Assembly: GCF_002906855.1 (NCBI RefSeq)
Contig: NZ_MINI01000028.1
Span: 744,001 to 808,000 of the forward strand
DNA from: Pseudomonas putida
GTDB lineage: Bacteria > Pseudomonadota > Gammaproteobacteria > Pseudomonadales > Pseudomonadaceae
Direction of reading: 5' to 3'
Length of the DNA stretch: 64,000 bases
The notes beneath the pieces are model-generated. The model saw only the letters and a program-made list of their open reading frames with translations, had not been told where the DNA came from and did no database searches. Of the stretch, positions 17,224 through 25,420 are shown piece after piece. Every line of letters starts with the position of its first letter. Position 1 is the first letter of the stretch. A program made the translations under genes and the position numbers.

Positions 17224-18060
17224 TCAACGCTGTGGGTTGAGGGTCAGGTGCACGTGACGGTTCACGTCCTTGTACAGCAGGTAGCTGAACTTGCCTGGGC
17301 CGCCGGCGTAGCAGGCTTGCGGGCAGAAGGCGCGCAGCCACATGAAGTCGCCGGCTTCCACTTCGACCCAGTCCTGGTTCAGGCGGTACACCGCCTTGCC
17401 TTCCAGCACATACAGGCCGTGTTCCATGACGTGGGTTTCTGCGAACGGAATCACGCCGCCCGGCTGGAAGGTGACGATGTTGACGTGCATGTCGTGGCGC
17501 ATGTCGGCCATGTCGACGAAGCGGGTGGTGACCCAGCGGCCTTCGGTGCCCGGCATCTCGATGACGGTGGCGTTGTCGCGGTGGGTGACGAACGACTCAG
17601 GCACGGCCAGGCCTTCGACTTTCTGGTAGTGCTTGCGCAGCCAGTGGAAGGTGACGTTGGCCTTGCTGTTGTTGCGCAGGCTCCACTCGGCGCCCGGGGC
17701 CAGGAAGGCATAGCCGCCTGGGGTCAGGGTGTGGTGCTTGCCTTCGACGGTGATGTCCAGCTCGCCTTCGACGATGAACACCACGGCTTCGGCGTTCGGG
17801 TCCAGCTCAGGGCGCTCGCTGCCGCCTTCCGGAGCCACTTCGACGATGTACTGCGAGAAGGTTTCGGCAAAGCCGGTCAGCGGGCGGGCGATGACCCACA
17901 TGCGCATCTTGTCCCAGAACGGCAGGTGACTGGTGACGATGTCACGCATCACGCCCTTGGGGATGACGGCATAGGCTTCGGTGAACATGGCACGGTCAGT
18001 CAGCAGCTCGGTCTGAGCTGGGTGCCCACCGTGGGGGGCGAAGTAGGAGTGGTTCGACAT
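17224..18060 (-). CDS. allE: (S)-ureidoglycine aminohydrolase
   Basis: The 278-residue bicupin contains AVIPKGVMRDIVTSHLPFW, VVFIVEGELDITVEGKHHTL, GGYAFLAPGAEWSLRN and a C-terminal cupin with PFAETHVMEHGLYVLEGKAVYRL, the metal-binding motif of UGHY/AllE enzymes. It releases ammonia from (S)-ureidoglycine to give (S)-ureidoglycolate in allantoin degradation. The ATG at 18060 is the start, as the upstream in-frame region is unlike the family. It lies downstream of a flavin monooxygenase gene with a 132-bp gap and is closed by a strong terminator. No other allantoin gene is in the window. Confidence 0.9.
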   Translation of the reverse strand: MSNHSYFAPHGGHPAQTELLTDRAMFTEAYAVIPKGVMRDIVTSHLPFWDKMRMWVIARPLTGFAETFSQYIVEVAPEGGSERPELDPNAEAVVFIVEGELDITVEGKHHTLTPGGYAFLAPGAEWSLRNNSKANVTFHWLRKHYQKVEGLAVPESFVTHRDNATVIEMPGTEGRWVTTRFVDMADMRHDMHVNIVTFQPGGVIPFAETHVMEHGLYVLEGKAVYRLNQDWVEVEAGDFMWLRAFCPQACYAGGPGKFSYLLYKDVNRHVHLTLNPQR

Positions 18061-18192
18061 GAGCGGTCTCGACTTGTTGTTCTCTCCCCGTGCCTTGGAC
18101 CACACCGGCCGGTGCGTGCAGGGGATGTGCGGACAGCATATGGGGCAGTCCGCATCATCCACAAATTAAATGTTGAAATACTCGACATTCAG

Positions 18193-19557
18193 TTACTGAA
18201 TGCGAACGTGGCGCCCTGCGTGGGCTTCGGGCAGCCGGTCGCCATGGCCGAACAGCTTGTGGCGCAAGGTGCCGTCGGTGTAGCTCAGCGGGTAGCGGCC
18301 ACGGCGTTGCAACTCCGGTACCAGCAGGTCGACGACGTTGGCCAGGTCGTCCGGTTGCACCGCATAGGTGAGGTTGAAACCGTCGATGCCGGTCTGGTCT
18401 AGCCAGTGTTCCAGCTGGTCGGCAATCTCGTCGGGCGAACCCACCAATACCGGGCCACGCCCGCCCAGGCCGACGAATTCAGCGGCTTCACGCACGGTCC
18501 AGCGGCGGTTCGGGTCGGCGGCGGTGAACGCCGCCAGCGCGGCACGGCCAGCATCGTTCTCGACGTATTCGATGGGGGCATCCGGATCGAGGCCGGCGAA
18601 GTCGATACCGGTCCAGCCTGAAAGCAAGGCAAGGGCGGCGTCCAGATCAACGTAGCGGCGGTATTCGGCATAGCGTGCCTGGGCTTCCTGGGTGGTCGGC
18701 GCGACGATCAGCAGCGCCTGGGCATAGATCAGCACCTCGTCACGGCCACGCCCGGCCACCTCGCTGGCCTGACGGATGCCGTCGGCGTAGCGACACAGCA
18801 CGGTGGGCGTCGGGCCACTGATGAACACGCACTCGGCATGCCGGGCGGCGAACTGCTGGCCGCGCGCCGAGGCGCCGGCCTGGAACAGCACCGGGGTGCG
18901 CTGGGGAGAGGGCTGGCACAGGTGCATGCCGGGTACCTGGAAATGCTCGCCGGCGTGGCGGATGGCATGCACTTTCGACGGTTCGATGTAGCGGCCGGTT
19001 TCACGCTCCAGCTGCACCGCATCGTCTTCCCAGCTTTTTTCCCAGAGTTTGTACAGCACCTCCAGGTATTCCTCGGCCAGGTCGTAGCGCTGGTCATGGC
19101 CCAGCTGGCGGGCCAGGCCCAGATTGCGCGCGGCGCTGTCGAGGTAGCCGGTGACGATGTTCCAGCCGACCCGGCCATTGCTCAGGTGGTCGAGCGTGGA
19201 CATGCGCCGGGCGAATGGATAAGGGTGTTCATACGTCAGCGAAAAGGTTACGCCAAACCCCAGGTGCTCGGTGACCCCGGCCATGGCCGGCACCAGCAGC
19301 AACGGGTCGTTGACCGGCACCTGCACGCCACCGCGCAGGGCGGCTTGCGGGCCACCCTGGTAGACGTCGTAGATACCCAGCACGTCGGCGATGAACAGCG
19401 CATCGAACAGCCCGCGCTCCAGCAGGCGAGCGAGGTCGGTCCAGTAATCGAGGCGGTTGAACGCCACGCTGGTGTTGCGCGGGTGGCGCCACAGCCCCGG
19501 GGACTGGTGGCTGGCAGCGTTCATGCTGAAGGCGTTGAAGCGGATGTGGCGGGGCAT
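18193..19557 (-). CDS. LLM-class flavin monooxygenase (NtaA/SnaA/DszA family)
   Basis: The 454-residue protein starts MPRHIRFNAFSMNAASHQSPGLWRHP and has the family blocks YWTDLARLLERGLFDALFIADVLGIYDVYQGG, TYEHPYPFARRMSTLDHLSNGRVGWNIVTGYLDSAARN and LFQAGASARGQQFAARHAE. These FMNH2-dependent enzymes oxidise sulfur or nitrogen compounds such as dibenzothiophene sulfone, nitrilotriacetate or alkylsulfonates. The ATG at 19557 has GGGAG eight bases upstream; a GTG lies three codons earlier. It follows the substrate-binding protein gene by 16 bases, so both act on one substrate. A flavin reductase partner is not in the window. Confidence 0.9.
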   Translation of the reverse strand: MPRHIRFNAFSMNAASHQSPGLWRHPRNTSVAFNRLDYWTDLARLLERGLFDALFIADVLGIYDVYQGGPQAALRGGVQVPVNDPLLLVPAMAGVTEHLGFGVTFSLTYEHPYPFARRMSTLDHLSNGRVGWNIVTGYLDSAARNLGLARQLGHDQRYDLAEEYLEVLYKLWEKSWEDDAVQLERETGRYIEPSKVHAIRHAGEHFQVPGMHLCQPSPQRTPVLFQAGASARGQQFAARHAECVFISGPTPTVLCRYADGIRQASEVAGRGRDEVLIYAQALLIVAPTTQEAQARYAEYRRYVDLDAALALLSGWTGIDFAGLDPDAPIEYVENDAGRAALAAFTAADPNRRWTVREAAEFVGLGGRGPVLVGSPDEIADQLEHWLDQTGIDGFNLTYAVQPDDLANVVDLLVPELQRRGRYPLSYTDGTLRHKLFGHGDRLPEAHAGRHVRIQ

Positions 19558-19573
19558 TGCCTTCACTCCCTGG

Positions 19574-20545
19574 TCACGGCAATACAGAGGCCGGGTAGAC
19601 GGCGTCGGCGACCTGCAACTTGTGCGGGATCAGGCCCAGGCCCTGGAAGGTATCGGCCAGCTTCTGCTGCTCGGCGACGATCTGCGGGGTGATAGCCACG
19701 GCGTTATAGTTGCGCCGTTCGCTGGCCACCTCCAGCACATTGGCGCTGATGCCCAGTTGCGGTGCCAGCAGCGCGGCGACTTCAGCGGGCTTGGCGTTGG
19801 CCCACTGGCTGACCTTGCCCAGCTCGCTGAAGAAGGTCTTCAGCAGGTCGCGGTGCTGGTCGGCGAAAGCGGCGGTGGACAGGTAGAAGGTGCGGTTGTT
19901 GGTCAGGCCGCTGCCATCGCGCAGGTTCTTCAGGCCTGGCTGGCTTTCGGCCGCTGCGAGGAACGGGTCCCACAAGGTCACGGCCTGCACGCTGCCCGAT
20001 TGCAGGGCGGCGACGGCATCGGCGGCATTGTTGACGTAGGCCGGGGTGATGTCCTGATAGCTCAGGCCGGCCTGCTCAAGGGCCACCGCCAGCAGGTATT
20101 GGGCGTTCCAGCCGCGGCCGGTGGCCACGCGCTTGCCTTTGAGGTCCTGCACTGCGGTGAGTTGATCCTGCTCGCGCACCACCAGGCCGATGCCGCGTGG
20201 GTAAGGTTGTTCGGCGGCCAGGTAGACCACCGGCTTGCCGGCAGCCTGGGCGAATACCGATGGCGCGTCGGCAGCGTGGCCCAGGTCGATGGCGCCGGTA
20301 CTCAGCGCTTCGAGCAGTTGCGGGCCGGCGGCGAACTCGTGCCAGCTGACTCTCACACCCTGGGGCGCCAGGGCCTTTTCCAGTGCGCCACTGCCTTTGA
20401 GGATGTTGATGCTATTGAATTTCTGATAACCGATGCGCAGAGTCTTGGTGTCTTCGGCCAAGGCGCTGGACCAAGGCAGCAGGCTACTGGCGACGGTCGC
20501 CAGCAGGCCGCCGATGAGCAGGCGGCGAAAAGGGGAGAAGGGCAT
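19574..20545 (-). CDS. ABC transporter substrate-binding protein, aliphatic sulfonate type
   Basis: The 323-residue product has a signal peptide (MPFSPFRRLLIGGLLATVAS ending near ALA) and the SsuA-type sequence LRIGYQKFNSINILKGSGALEKALAPQG, EFAAGPQLLEALSTGAIDLGHAADAPSVFAQAAG and LKGKRVATGRGWNAQYLL. Such proteins bind sulfonates, taurine or nitrate in the periplasm for an ABC importer. The matching permease and ATPase genes are absent beside it; an anion-type permease/ATPase pair at 54387-57419 is a distant possibility. The flavin monooxygenase follows in the same operon, suggesting uptake and desulfurisation of an organosulfur compound. Confidence 0.9.
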   Translation of the reverse strand: MPFSPFRRLLIGGLLATVASSLLPWSSALAEDTKTLRIGYQKFNSINILKGSGALEKALAPQGVRVSWHEFAAGPQLLEALSTGAIDLGHAADAPSVFAQAAGKPVVYLAAEQPYPRGIGLVVREQDQLTAVQDLKGKRVATGRGWNAQYLLAVALEQAGLSYQDITPAYVNNAADAVAALQSGSVQAVTLWDPFLAAAESQPGLKNLRDGSGLTNNRTFYLSTAAFADQHRDLLKTFFSELGKVSQWANAKPAEVAALLAPQLGISANVLEVASERRNYNAVAITPQIVAEQQKLADTFQGLGLIPHKLQVADAVYPASVLP

Positions 20546-20737
20546 GGGCGTCGCTCCTTGAACAGGGTGGGAAACGGTGTACCCAGCCTAAGGAGGTGAC
20601 GTTTGGCTTTCAATTTTTTAATTCCATTTGGTTAGATCATTTTCTTATTTTTATATCCTTTTGTGTTTGTGTCGTCTGATGACGACATTTCCAAATCCTC
20701 TTGCTAGGATTCGGGCCAACTTCAAGGAGCCCCGTTC

Positions 20738-21616
20738 ATGCCCATCCTGCGCCGGCGCAGCACCCGTGTCGCCCTGACTGTCACCACCGGACTGGTGGCC
20801 GCCACCCTGGGCTTTTTCGCCTGGCAATCGTTCTACCCGGTGCAGGCCGCCAGTGGCTGGCGTGTCGAGGTGCTGCACCGCGACGTGGCCAAGGCCGCTT
20901 CGTTGCTGCCCCAGGCCGACGGCAGCCTGCTGGTCAGCCGTGAGCTGGATGACGGCAAAGGCAGCATTCTCAAGATCACTGCCAGCGGCGACCGCGTGGT
21001 GCTGATCGACAACCTGTCCAAGCCCGACGGCATGGTCGCGGCGCAAGGTGGCTGGGTGTTCAGCCAGGAAGGCGGCCAAGCGCCGGTCAGCCTGTCCCGC
21101 GATGGCCAGGTCACCCACCTGTTCGATGGCAACAGCGTGCAGGGCTTGTGGAACGACGGCGATCATCTGTATGCCATCGAAGACCGCAAGGGCAATGGGC
21201 GGCTGATGCGTTATGACTGGGCCATCGGCCAGCTCGAGGTGCTGCGTTCGGGGCTGACCGAAACCGAAGGCCTGACCCGCTGCGCCGACGGCCGCCTGCT
21301 GTACACCGAGAAGGGCACCGGCATCGTTCGTGCGTTGTCCGACGACGGTAAGGACCCGGCGGTGGTCGAGGGCCTGCGCCATCCCACCTTCCTGATGTGC
21401 GACCAGCGCGGCCTGTGGATCAGCGAAGACAACACCCACCGCGCGCGCCTGCTGCGGGTGGAAGCCGATGGCACCCAGCACGTGGTGCTGACCTTCCTCA
21501 AGGCACCGCAGTCGATCATCGCCGATGGCAAGGGTGGCTACCTGCTCGCCGAAGGCGGGCGCAATCGCGTGCTGCAGCTGACCCCGCCTGCCGACGAAGC
21601 CACTGCCCAGCGTTAA
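20738..21616 (+). CDS. SMP-30/gluconolactonase-like beta-propeller protein, membrane-anchored
   Basis: The 292-residue protein begins with a basic stretch and a hydrophobic helix (RVALTVTTGLVAATLGFFAW), then a six-bladed propeller-like region including NLSKPDGMVAAQGGWVFSQEGG, NGRLMRYDW, ETEGLTRCADGRLLYTEKG and GLWISEDNTHRARLLR. This suits the SMP-30/strictosidine-synthase-like superfamily with an N-terminal signal anchor and a periplasmic propeller. The activity (lactonase or other) is not settled. It is divergent from the sulfonate-binding protein gene. A hairpin, CTGCCCAG (21603-21610) with CTGGGCAG (21617-21624), includes its stop codon. Confidence 0.75.
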   Translation: MPILRRRSTRVALTVTTGLVAATLGFFAWQSFYPVQAASGWRVEVLHRDVAKAASLLPQADGSLLVSRELDDGKGSILKITASGDRVVLIDNLSKPDGMVAAQGGWVFSQEGGQAPVSLSRDGQVTHLFDGNSVQGLWNDGDHLYAIEDRKGNGRLMRYDWAIGQLEVLRSGLTETEGLTRCADGRLLYTEKGTGIVRALSDDGKDPAVVEGLRHPTFLMCDQRGLWISEDNTHRARLLRVEADGTQHVVLTFLKAPQSIIADGKGGYLLAEGGRNRVLQLTPPADEATAQR

Positions 21617-21632
21617 CTGGGCAGGCGGCGCT

Positions 21633-21731
21633 GCTGATGGCGCGGGTCGCACCGATGCGTGCCACCAAGCCGAAGTACAGCACATAGGTGGTGGCGCTCA
21701 TCACACTGCTGCTGAGCGCAAGGTCTGGCCC
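21633..21731 (-). pseudogene. remnant of an EamA/DMT family transporter gene
   Basis: The minus strand encodes LALSSSVMSATTYVLYFGLV followed by ARIGATRAIS, which reads like the penultimate helix and loop of EamA-family transporters. In-frame stops lie on both sides, and the sequence after RAIS runs into the stop region of the SMP-30 gene, so only about 33 codons survive. No start codon or complete gene is possible. It indicates deletion of a transporter gene between the lactonase-like gene and the methyltransferase gene. Confidence 0.6.
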
Positions 21732-21737
21732 GGCAGG

Positions 21738-22400
21738 CTACCCGGCAACCATCAGCAGCGACTGCGGCACCTCGCTCTGCGGATGCTGCGGCTCCTGCAG
21801 GCTCAGCAACCTGAACCCCGCCATGTCCAGGGCATTCAGCCAGGTGGCCAAGGTCCGGAAGTACCACGGCATCGGCCGCCATTCCCCGGTAAAGCCGGCA
21901 AACGACTCTTCGCGCCAGCCGTCCTGATAGTCCCCGCCTGCCACGCTCCAGGGGTGCAGGGTCTGGATCACCAGCACGCCACCGGGCGTCAGCAGGGCTT
22001 TCATGGCCGTCAGCAAGGGGATGATGTCTTGGTGCAGCAGGGCGAAATTGGCGCAGATCAGCTCATAGCCGCTGCCGATATTCACCTCACCTGCGACCAA
22101 CTGCGCATAGCTGGCCTGGTGCACGTGCGGCGAGCCTGCGGCCCGCGAAGCCTCGACCAGCGCGGCGTCGCCATCCACGCCGGTCACCTCGATGCCGCGA
22201 TCGGCCAGCGCCCGTAGCAACCAGCCTTCGCCGCAGCCTAGGTCCAGCACCCGCTCGGGCTGGCGACCGAGGATCGCCAGCAGGATCGCCTGGTCGGTGA
22301 CCTGCCGGCGGCTCTCGATGGCGCCGCCACGTACCGCGTCTATCCAGGCCCGGGCGTTGTGTTGCCAGCTTTGCCGGAGGGCGTCTTCGAGCGTGGGCAT
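21738..22400 (-). CDS. class I SAM-dependent methyltransferase
   Basis: The 220-residue protein carries motif I as RVLDLGCGEGWLLRALADRG near residue 50, followed by VTGVDGDAALVEASR and a motif near YELICANFALLHQDIIPLL. This is a standard class I methyltransferase without a recognisable substrate domain. It is the third gene of an apparent operon after a histidine phosphatase and a PAP2 phosphatase (27-base gap), which could point to a lipid or envelope substrate, but that is inference. Confidence 0.85.
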   Translation of the reverse strand: MPTLEDALRQSWQHNARAWIDAVRGGAIESRRQVTDQAILLAILGRQPERVLDLGCGEGWLLRALADRGIEVTGVDGDAALVEASRAAGSPHVHQASYAQLVAGEVNIGSGYELICANFALLHQDIIPLLTAMKALLTPGGVLVIQTLHPWSVAGGDYQDGWREESFAGFTGEWRPMPWYFRTLATWLNALDMAGFRLLSLQEPQHPQSEVPQSLLMVAG

Positions 22401-22427
22401 GTCGGTGTTCCTGAGCAGTGGGACTGC

Positions 22428-23249
22428 TCAAGCATAGGCGTTCGCCGACCTCTTGTCCGAAGGGGCCCGGGCGGGAGCCTGAAGCGCCTCGCGTCCGTAG
22501 AAGCCCAGCGCAGTGGCCCAGGTGGTCAACCATACGAAAATCCCGGCCCAGAAAGTATGGGACATGTAGTGCCAGCCTTGCAGCACGCGGGTGGTGCCAT
22601 AGACGAAGCCGATCAGCAGGATGGCCACCAGCAGCTTGCGCGCATGCTGCCAGCGGTAACGCAGTGCCACGAAGTACAGCGCCAGCAGGGTGAAACCGCT
22701 GGAGGCGTGGCCGCCCGGCCAGCAACGACCTTCACCCGCCTTGCTGAACCAGCGGAAATTCTCGTACCACTCCATGTGCGCCTCGGGGCCGCCATAGAGG
22801 GTGGTCTCCACCGGGCAATACACGCTGGTGTGGCTTTTCAGGTAATGAATGACCGTGGTGCTCAAGGCAAATGCCACCACCACGAACAGGAAGTCGCGGC
22901 GATGACGGCTGGTAAAGCGCAGTACCGGGCTGATCCTGGCGGCATTCAGACCGCGGGTGATCAGCGCGTCGGGGTGGTTGGCCAGACGGGGCCAGATGAA
23001 CGACAGCAGCGCGCCGATGATCGCCGCCTCGCCGGTCCAGTTCGGCAGGATGCGCGGCCATTTGTGGGTCACTTTTTCGAACAGCTGGTCATGCAGCAGC
23101 GGGAATTGCCCACTGACCGGGTCGAGCAGCAGGTTACTGATCCAGCGGTCCAGCGTGGTGAGGTCGAACAGCAGGAACGTGATCGCGGCGAGCAACAGCG
23201 GCAATAGCAAGTTGTTGACGTAGAACGTGGTGCGTGAAGAAACGGGCAT
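22428..23249 (-). CDS. PAP2 family membrane phosphatase
   Basis: The 273-residue membrane protein contains the phosphatase signature pieces KSHTSVYCPVE, CWPGGHASSGF and TTRVLQGWHYMSHTFW in the C-terminal half, with about six helices. The terminal Asp of the third motif is replaced by His (HYMSH), as in PAP2 subfamilies related to lipid A and undecaprenyl-phosphate enzymes. It should dephosphorylate a lipid phosphate at the periplasmic face. The ATG at 23249 lies 2 bases after the stop of the histidine phosphatase gene, so the genes are coupled. Confidence 0.87.
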   Translation of the reverse strand: MPVSSRTTFYVNNLLLPLLLAAITFLLFDLTTLDRWISNLLLDPVSGQFPLLHDQLFEKVTHKWPRILPNWTGEAAIIGALLSFIWPRLANHPDALITRGLNAARISPVLRFTSRHRRDFLFVVVAFALSTTVIHYLKSHTSVYCPVETTLYGGPEAHMEWYENFRWFSKAGEGRCWPGGHASSGFTLLALYFVALRYRWQHARKLLVAILLIGFVYGTTRVLQGWHYMSHTFWAGIFVWLTTWATALGFYGREALQAPARAPSDKRSANAYA

Positions 23250-23251
23250 GC

Positions 23252-23929
23252 TTACTTCCCTGTGCTGCTGTTGAGTGTCTGCCATTGGTTGGCGTTGAGT
23301 TGCCCGAGCAAGTGTGCATTGCCGTTGCTGTCTTTGCTGACGAACAGTGCACTGGCATAGCCGGCAACCCGTTCGCCGCCAGCTACGTGCAGCTGGCGTT
23401 CGAGGTGGTCGATGCAGCCGCTGTGGGTGACCAGCACCAGGTTGTGGCCCTCGCGCTTGTGCGCCAGGGCGGCGTTGGCAAAGGTGCTGTCACAGCGCGC
23501 CAGCCAGTCCTGGGTTTCGATGGCCTTGCCGAAGACGAACGAGGCCGTCTGCTGGGTGCGGACTTCCGGGCTGCTGAGGATATCGGCATTGGCCAGGCCC
23601 AGGCGGCGGATGCCGTCGCCGACGGCGGCTGCGGCCTGGCTGCCGTCCACGGTGATGCCGGCAGGGTCGCCAAGGCAGGCATGGTTGGAGCGGTCGCAGC
23701 GTTCGGCATGGCGGATCAGAACAATCACCTTGCCGCTGTTCCAGGCGCTGTAGACGCCCTGGTCGCTCATCAATTGTGAGCTGCCCAGGTTGGTGACATG
23801 CGTACGCATCACGTGCCAGAGGCCGAACGCCGTGAAGGCCAGCATCAACGCCAGCAGCCAGACAACAGGCTGTTTACGGCGTTTCTGGCGCGCAAGACGC
23901 GGGTGCGTCGCAATAACATTTTCCAGCAT
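23252..23929 (-). CDS. membrane-anchored histidine phosphatase family protein
   Basis: The 225-residue protein has one hydrophobic anchor (VVWLLALMLAFTAFGLWHV, residues about 22-40), then the branch 1/2 histidine phosphatase core with the catalytic motif VIVLIRHAERCDRSNHACLG and the second histidine in NLVLVTHSGCIDHLE. Similar anchored enzymes include lipopolysaccharide heptose-phosphate phosphatases, so a periplasmic phosphatase acting on envelope glycolipid is a fair suggestion. It heads the operon continuing with the PAP2 phosphatase and methyltransferase. Confidence 0.85.
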   Translation of the reverse strand: MLENVIATHPRLARQKRRKQPVVWLLALMLAFTAFGLWHVMRTHVTNLGSSQLMSDQGVYSAWNSGKVIVLIRHAERCDRSNHACLGDPAGITVDGSQAAAAVGDGIRRLGLANADILSSPEVRTQQTASFVFGKAIETQDWLARCDSTFANAALAHKREGHNLVLVTHSGCIDHLERQLHVAGGERVAGYASALFVSKDSNGNAHLLGQLNANQWQTLNSSTGK

Positions 23930-24015
23930 GCTGCCACTCCGAGGACAAGGCTGGCTGCACCTTATCCTCGGCTTTGTGGCCCAATAGTGAAGTGGATGTG
24001 AAAATTGTCTTATCC

Positions 24016-24120
24016 CTAGCCGATCTGGGTGGCATCGGTCAGGTTGCGCTCGGCGTCGAGCCGTTCATTGATGTGGGCGCGTAGCGAGAGCGCTTCGGCC
24101 ACGCCCCCAACGGCGAACAC
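24016..24120 (-). other. short open frame, possible gene remnant
   Basis: In the 213-base space before the MFS gene the minus strand has a 34-codon frame from a GTG at 24120, VFAVGGVAEALSLRAHINER followed by LDAERNLTDATQIG. Its composition looks coding, but it is too short to assign and no Shine-Dalgarno sequence is evident. It may be the tail of a deleted gene. Confidence 0.25.
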
Positions 24121-24142
24121 CTAAGAGCCGACGCTCAAATCA

Positions 24143-25348
24143 TCAAACCCCCACAGCAACGGCCCCAATGGCAGGCTCCCGCCGAATACTGGCCAGCGGC
24201 ACCGCCACCAGCAGCAAGGTCAGCACCACCGTCACGCCGATACCCCAGGCCGCCAGGCTGAAGCCACCGAGCGAAATCAACCCGCCGGAAATCGCCGGGC
24301 CCACCGCCAGCCCGAGGCTGAGGAAGCTACCGGCGGCAGCCACCACGCGGCCCTCGCGGTCCAGCGCTGCAGCCAGCCCGGTGAGGTAGCTGAGGGCGTA
24401 GAAGTAGGTGATGCAGATGGTCATCACCCCGGCGGTGTACAGGGTCTTGGAGTGCTCGCCCAGCACATAGCTGAGGCTGGTTGCGCCGGTCAGCAGAATC
24501 GCCAGGATCACTGGCGTGCTCATGCCGAAGCGCTTGCCGACCATGGCTGCGATCAGCGGCCCGATCAGGCCGACGAACGACTGGAACGACAACAGCACGC
24601 CCAGTTCATCGCCGCTGTAGCCGACCATGGTGCCGATTCGTTCGACGAAGGCCCAGCCCATGGTGTCGCGGGCCTGGAACACGAACATCGCCAGCATCAT
24701 GCAGATCGCCGGCAGGCTCAGCAGGATATTGCCTGCCCCTGGCTGGCCGGCAGGCGCCTGGATTGAAGGTTCGGCAAGCGGTGCGCGCTGGACCATCGCC
24801 GGGATGGCCAGCAGCATCACCGCCATGGTCGCCGCCATCGCGTAGTACAGGCCGTGCAGGCCTTGGGCAGCCATGACCTTGGCGTAACCCAGCATCACCA
24901 CGATCATCAGCACCACCGACAGCACGTTCATGTGCCCGGCGACCCGGTCCGGGTGCTTGGCGCTGGACACGGCGGCGTTGCCACAGGCCAGTGCCAGGCC
25001 GGCGCCGATACCCGCAATACAGCGTACTGCCGCGAGTGCATAGAGGCTGTCGACATTGGCGCTGATCAGGTTGGCGACAATCGCCAGCAGGGTACCGGCC
25101 AGCGCCAGGGTGCGCCGCGGTGCGCGGCCCATGAACGGGGCGACCAGCAGCGAGGCGAGCATGGTGAAGCCGAACTCGGCCGACATCAGCAGCCCGGCCT
25201 GGGCTTCGTTGAGTTGCAGATCGTGAATGATGGCGCTGATCAGGAACGGCAAAGCCCACAGCCCGAGCAGGCCGACGCCGTAGGCAGACGCGGCGGCGGA
25301 GAACACCAGGCTCCAGCTCTCGGGCAAGCAGTGTTTTATTGTTTTCAT
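24143..25348 (-). CDS. MFS transporter of the amine-oxidation cluster
   Basis: The 401-residue protein has twelve membrane segments with a motif A-like loop APFMGRAPRRTLALAGTLLA and the N-terminal SWSLVFSAAASAYGVGLLGLWALPFLI. It lies 72 bases downstream of the DUF3445 gene on the same strand and is probably co-transcribed. The context suggests that it imports or exports the amine substrate or product of the oxidation system. Family membership does not give the substrate. Confidence 0.87.
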   Translation of the reverse strand: MKTIKHCLPESWSLVFSAAASAYGVGLLGLWALPFLISAIIHDLQLNEAQAGLLMSAEFGFTMLASLLVAPFMGRAPRRTLALAGTLLAIVANLISANVDSLYALAAVRCIAGIGAGLALACGNAAVSSAKHPDRVAGHMNVLSVVLMIVVMLGYAKVMAAQGLHGLYYAMAATMAVMLLAIPAMVQRAPLAEPSIQAPAGQPGAGNILLSLPAICMMLAMFVFQARDTMGWAFVERIGTMVGYSGDELGVLLSFQSFVGLIGPLIAAMVGKRFGMSTPVILAILLTGATSLSYVLGEHSKTLYTAGVMTICITYFYALSYLTGLAAALDREGRVVAAAGSFLSLGLAVGPAISGGLISLGGFSLAAWGIGVTVVLTLLLVAVPLASIRREPAIGAVAVGV

Positions 25349-25420
25349 TGGGGTAACCCCTGAATGGCAGGCACGGCATTGGGTAGACGCGCGCAGGTTT
25401 AGGCGCGCGCAGGGTACGGG

